Shown here: positions 6,895 to 8,627 of the stretch, in pieces
Position numbering within the stretch: position 1 is the first letter of the stretch
How the letters are laid out: every line of letters starts with the position of its first letter
Assembly: GCA_030671225.1 (NCBI GenBank)
Contig: DAOVAE010000035.1
Coordinates: 1 to 8,627 of the forward strand
Direction: 5' to 3'
Length of the DNA stretch: 8,627 bases
From: Desulfobacteraceae bacterium
GTDB taxonomy: Bacteria; Desulfobacterota; Desulfobacteria; Desulfobacterales; UBA11574
Notes under the pieces: generated by a model
The model's database searches: none
The model's input: the letters and a program-made list of their open reading frames with translations, nothing else
Told to the model about the DNA's origin: nothing
Position numbers and translations under genes: made by a program

Positions 6895-8196
6895 ATGATT
6901 CTCGACATCGGATTTGAAACCATGCCAAGGGAAGATCTTGAGGCGATCATATTGCGCAGGCTCAAGACCACAATTGATCGTATCTATGCAAATGTGCCTT
7001 TTTACAGGAAGAAGTTTGAAGAAAATGGTATCACGCCGAACGACATTCAATCCCTTGAAGATTTAAAAAGAATTCCTTTCACTACAAAGGAGGATTTGCG
7101 AGATAATTATCCCTTTGGGATGTTTGCAGTTCCCATGGACAATGTTGTTCGTATTCATGCCTCATCCGGAACCACCGGCCAGCCGACCGTGGTCGGTTAC
7201 ACGGCCAGGGATATTAATACATGGGCTGAGCTTATGGCCCGATCACTGGCCGCAGGTGGGGCAACTCGAGAAGACATCATTCACAATGCGTACGGATACG
7301 GACTTTTTACAGGGGGTTTGGGGATTCACTATGGTGCTGAAAAACTCGGTGCTTCTGTTATTCCTGTCTCAGGCGGGAACACAAAGAGGCAGATAGTGAT
7401 AATGAAGGATTTCGGCCCTACTATATTGACGGCAACTCCCTCATATGCACTTCACCTGGCGGAAGTCGCTGATGAAATGGGCGTTTCTTTTGGAGATTTT
7501 AAATTTAAGTTCGGCATATTCGGGGCTGAACCCTGGTCGGAAAAGATGCGGGAGGAAATTGAGAAGAAACTGAATTTAACTGCCGTAGATATTTATGGTT
7601 TGAGTGAAGTGATTGGGCCGGGGGTTTCCATCGAATGCTATGAAGCAAAAAATGGCCTTCATATATTTGAAGATCACTTTATTCCTGAAATTATTAACCC
7701 TGCAACAGGAGAAGTTCTTCCATATGGTGAAACCGGCGAGCTTGTTTTTACTACCATAACCAAGGAGGCATTCCCTGTTATCAGGTACAGAACGCGTGAC
7801 ATTACTTCCCTGAATCCGGAACCGTGTATATGCGGCCGTACGCATGTTCGTATGAACAAAATCTCCGGCCGTACGGATGACATGTTGATTATCCGAGGGG
7901 TTAACGTGTTCCCGTCACAGATTGAAGGCGTTCTCATGGAAATGGACTATGTTGAACCTTACTATCAACTTGTAGTTGACAGGGAAGGGAAACTCGACAA
8001 ACTAACCGTCATGGTTGAAGTCGGTGATCAGATCTTTTCTGATGAAGTAAAACAATTGCAGAATCTGGAAAGTAAGATTGCAAAGAATATTAAGGAATAT
8101 CTCGGTGTTTCAGCCAAAGTGAAACTGGTGGAGCCAAAGACAATCGCCCGAAGCCAAGGAAAAGCCGTGCGGGTGATTGACAATCGGAAGATATAA
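6895..8196 (+). CDS. paaK: Phenylacetate-CoA ligase (adenylate-forming)
   Basis: This 433-residue cytoplasmic enzyme of the PaaK family activates phenylacetate, or a related aryl acid, to its CoA thioester with ATP. The P-loop is [11 protein letters not shown] (90-100). YGLSE (234-238) is the family's aromatic adenine-contact motif, D302 in RYRTRD is the ribose-binding Asp, and the C-terminal domain has GRTDDM and the late lysine K423 in SQGKAVRV. The length is normal and nothing is broken. AAGGAG (6881-6886) lies 8 nt before ATG 6895. In anaerobes such genes often sit with indolepyruvate:ferredoxin oxidoreductase genes and an ACT-domain gene. Here the ACT gene follows after 342 nt of repeats and no oxidoreductase gene is in the window. 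The true substrate could be phenylacetate, indoleacetate or a similar acid. Confidence 0.94.
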   Translation: MILDIGFETMPREDLEAIILRRLKTTIDRIYANVPFYRKKFEENGITPNDIQSLEDLKRIPFTTKEDLRDNYPFGMFAVPMDNVVRIHASSGTTGQPTVVGYTARDINTWAELMARSLAAGGATREDIIHNAYGYGLFTGGLGIHYGAEKLGASVIPVSGGNTKRQIVIMKDFGPTILTATPSYALHLAEVADEMGVSFGDFKFKFGIFGAEPWSEKMREEIEKKLNLTAVDIYGLSEVIGPGVSIECYEAKNGLHIFEDHFIPEIINPATGEVLPYGETGELVFTTITKEAFPVIRYRTRDITSLNPEPCICGRTHVRMNKISGRTDDMLIIRGVNVFPSQIEGVLMEMDYVEPYYQLVVDREGKLDKLTVMVEVGDQIFSDEVKQLQNLESKIAKNIKEYLGVSAKVKLVEPKTIARSQGKAVRVIDNRKI

Positions 8197-8385
8197 GGTC
8201 AGGGTTCGGGGTTCGGGGTTCGGGAAATAATAATTAATAAATAACGGTTAACAATTAACAATTAACAATTAATTATTGATTATTAGATCGGGGTTCAGAG
8301 GTCAGGGTTTGGGGTTCGGGGTTGAATAAATAATGGTTAATAATTAACAATTAATTATTAATTATTAGATCGGGGTTTGGGGAGA
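8197..8385. repeat. Two higher-order units of 7-bp tandem words after paaK
   Basis: The sequence parses almost completely into heptamers. Unit 1 (8201-8303, 103 nt) is 14 heptads plus one 5-nt break (AACGG, 8243-8247). Unit 2 (8304-8385) has the same order with fewer heptads and the same type of break (AATGG, 8332-8336). Words include GGGGTTC, AATAAAT, TTAACAA (three in a row at 8248-8268), TTAATTA and TTAGATC. No ORF or terminator-like hairpin is present. Just beyond, TCGAATGA is repeated at 8397-8404 and 8411-8418. Origin by slippage or unequal recombination is likely; function is unknown. Confidence 0.8.
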
Positions 8386-8419
8386 AGTGACGAATATCGA
8401 ATGATGAATTTCGAATGAC

Positions 8420-8463
8420 CCCGGTGAAATGCGCTGCGCTGTCACTACGTGAATTTCACTGGG
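8420..8463. repeat. Inverted-repeat stem-loop related to the element at 326-420
   Basis: CCCGGTGAAAT (8420-8430) and ATTTCACTGGG (8453-8463) form an 11-bp stem with one G-T pair. Inside is a second small hairpin, TCAC (8442-8445) and GTGA (8449-8452), so the whole can fold into a long branched or extended structure. The arms match those of the element at 326-420 at 10 of 11 positions each, and the trailing CA is also shared. Here the arms enclose only 22 nt, against 73 nt in the first copy. This looks like a small dispersed repeat, not a terminator, because no T-run follows. Confidence 0.65.
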
Positions 8464-8473
8464 CAAGCAAATG

Positions 8474-8522
8474 ACAATCAATAATCGACAATCAACAATC
8501 ATCAAGCAACAATCATCAATCC
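8474..8522. repeat. Seven-unit tandem array of a 7-bp repeat (ACAATCA)
   Basis: Exactly 49 nt divide into seven heptamers in phase. ACAATCA is exact at 8474, 8488, 8495 and 8509. The units at 8481, 8502 and 8516 each match 5 of 7 positions. The array ends just before the ribosome-binding region of the ACT-domain gene, so it forms part of that gene's upstream region. It differs in sequence from the words at 8201-8385 but has the same 7-bp period. Confidence 0.75.
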
Positions 8523-8538
8523 AATGGGGGGGCAAGGT

Positions 8539-8627
8539 ATGCGGGCGGAACAGATATCAGTATTTTTGGAAAACAAGGCAGGACGTCTTGCCGAAGTTGC
8601 ATCCATTCTCGCAGAAGCCGAAGTTAA
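8539..8627 (+). CDS. ACT-domain protein, N-terminal fragment cut by the window edge
   Basis: Only the first 29 codons are present. They read MRAEQISVFLENKAGRLAEV and continue with a short helix (ASILAEAEV). This is the beta-alpha start of an ACT domain, an amino-acid-sensing fold; the xFLENKAGRLAEV pattern is typical of small ACT proteins encoded next to paaK in anaerobes. A regulatory role, sensing an aromatic amino acid or similar ligand, is inferred from the fold and neighbourhood. A G-run at 8526-8532 acts as ribosome site 6 nt before ATG 8539. An in-frame ATG at 8524 is possible but would add MGGQG and use up that site. Confidence 0.8.
   Translation, partial: MRAEQISVFLENKAGRLAEVASILAEAEV

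Noticed and set aside
6567..6971. A 134-codon minus-strand ORF across the ech-paaK gap
   Set aside because: It runs through the terminator and stem-loops and into the start of paaK, has low-complexity basic composition, and shows no ribosome site or family motif.
8201..8522. CRISPR array
   Set aside because: Repeat words are 7 bp and directly adjacent, with no unique spacers of 25-40 nt and no cas genes.

Overview
The window looks like a stretch of chromosome from an anaerobic deltaproteobacterium, most likely a sulfate reducer of the Desulfobacterota (Desulfobacterales type). This placement is inferred from four things: the style of the proteins (HIT protein, LapA-domain protein, MutS, AMIN/Amidase_3), a phenylacetate-CoA ligase followed by an ACT-domain gene, moderate GC, and intergenic repeats of a kind I associate with that group. 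No rRNA, tRNA, CRISPR array, transposase, phage gene or toxin system is visible.

Layout. Positions 1-498 hold no clear gene. Positions 215-470 form a MITE-like element with imperfect 22-bp terminal inverted repeats, and a second inverted-repeat element (326-420) seems to sit inside it. A tightly packed plus-strand gene run follows: HIT-family hydrolase (499-984), small LapA-domain membrane protein (1003-1377), mutS (1419-4046), a secreted cell-wall amidase (4036-5730, TTG start, overlapping mutS) and a crotonase-family enoyl-CoA hydratase (5733-6524). The gaps are 18, 41, -11 and 2 nt, so one operon is plausible, although its members share no pathway: nucleotide hydrolysis, envelope, mismatch repair, wall splitting and acyl-CoA metabolism.

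The 370-nt gap 6525-6894 holds a good sigma70-type promoter (6535-6563), a string of stem-loops and a strong intrinsic terminator (6769-6801). Together they could encode a small RNA of about 230 nt or an attenuated leader for paaK. Next come paaK (6895-8196) and, at the window edge, the first 29 codons of an ACT-domain protein (8539-8627). This pair is familiar from anaerobes and suggests aryl-acid or aromatic amino-acid catabolism, with the enoyl-CoA hydratase possibly serving acyl-CoA oxidation.

The 342-nt gap 8197-8538 is almost entirely repetitive: two higher-order units built from 7-bp words (8201-8385), a stem-loop related to the inverted repeat at 326-420 (8420-8463), and a seven-unit 7-bp array (8474-8522). 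The least explained material in the window is this heptad repeat region, the paired hairpin family with a compensatory base change, and the promoter-to-terminator cassette upstream of paaK. The protein-coding genes are all recognisable families.
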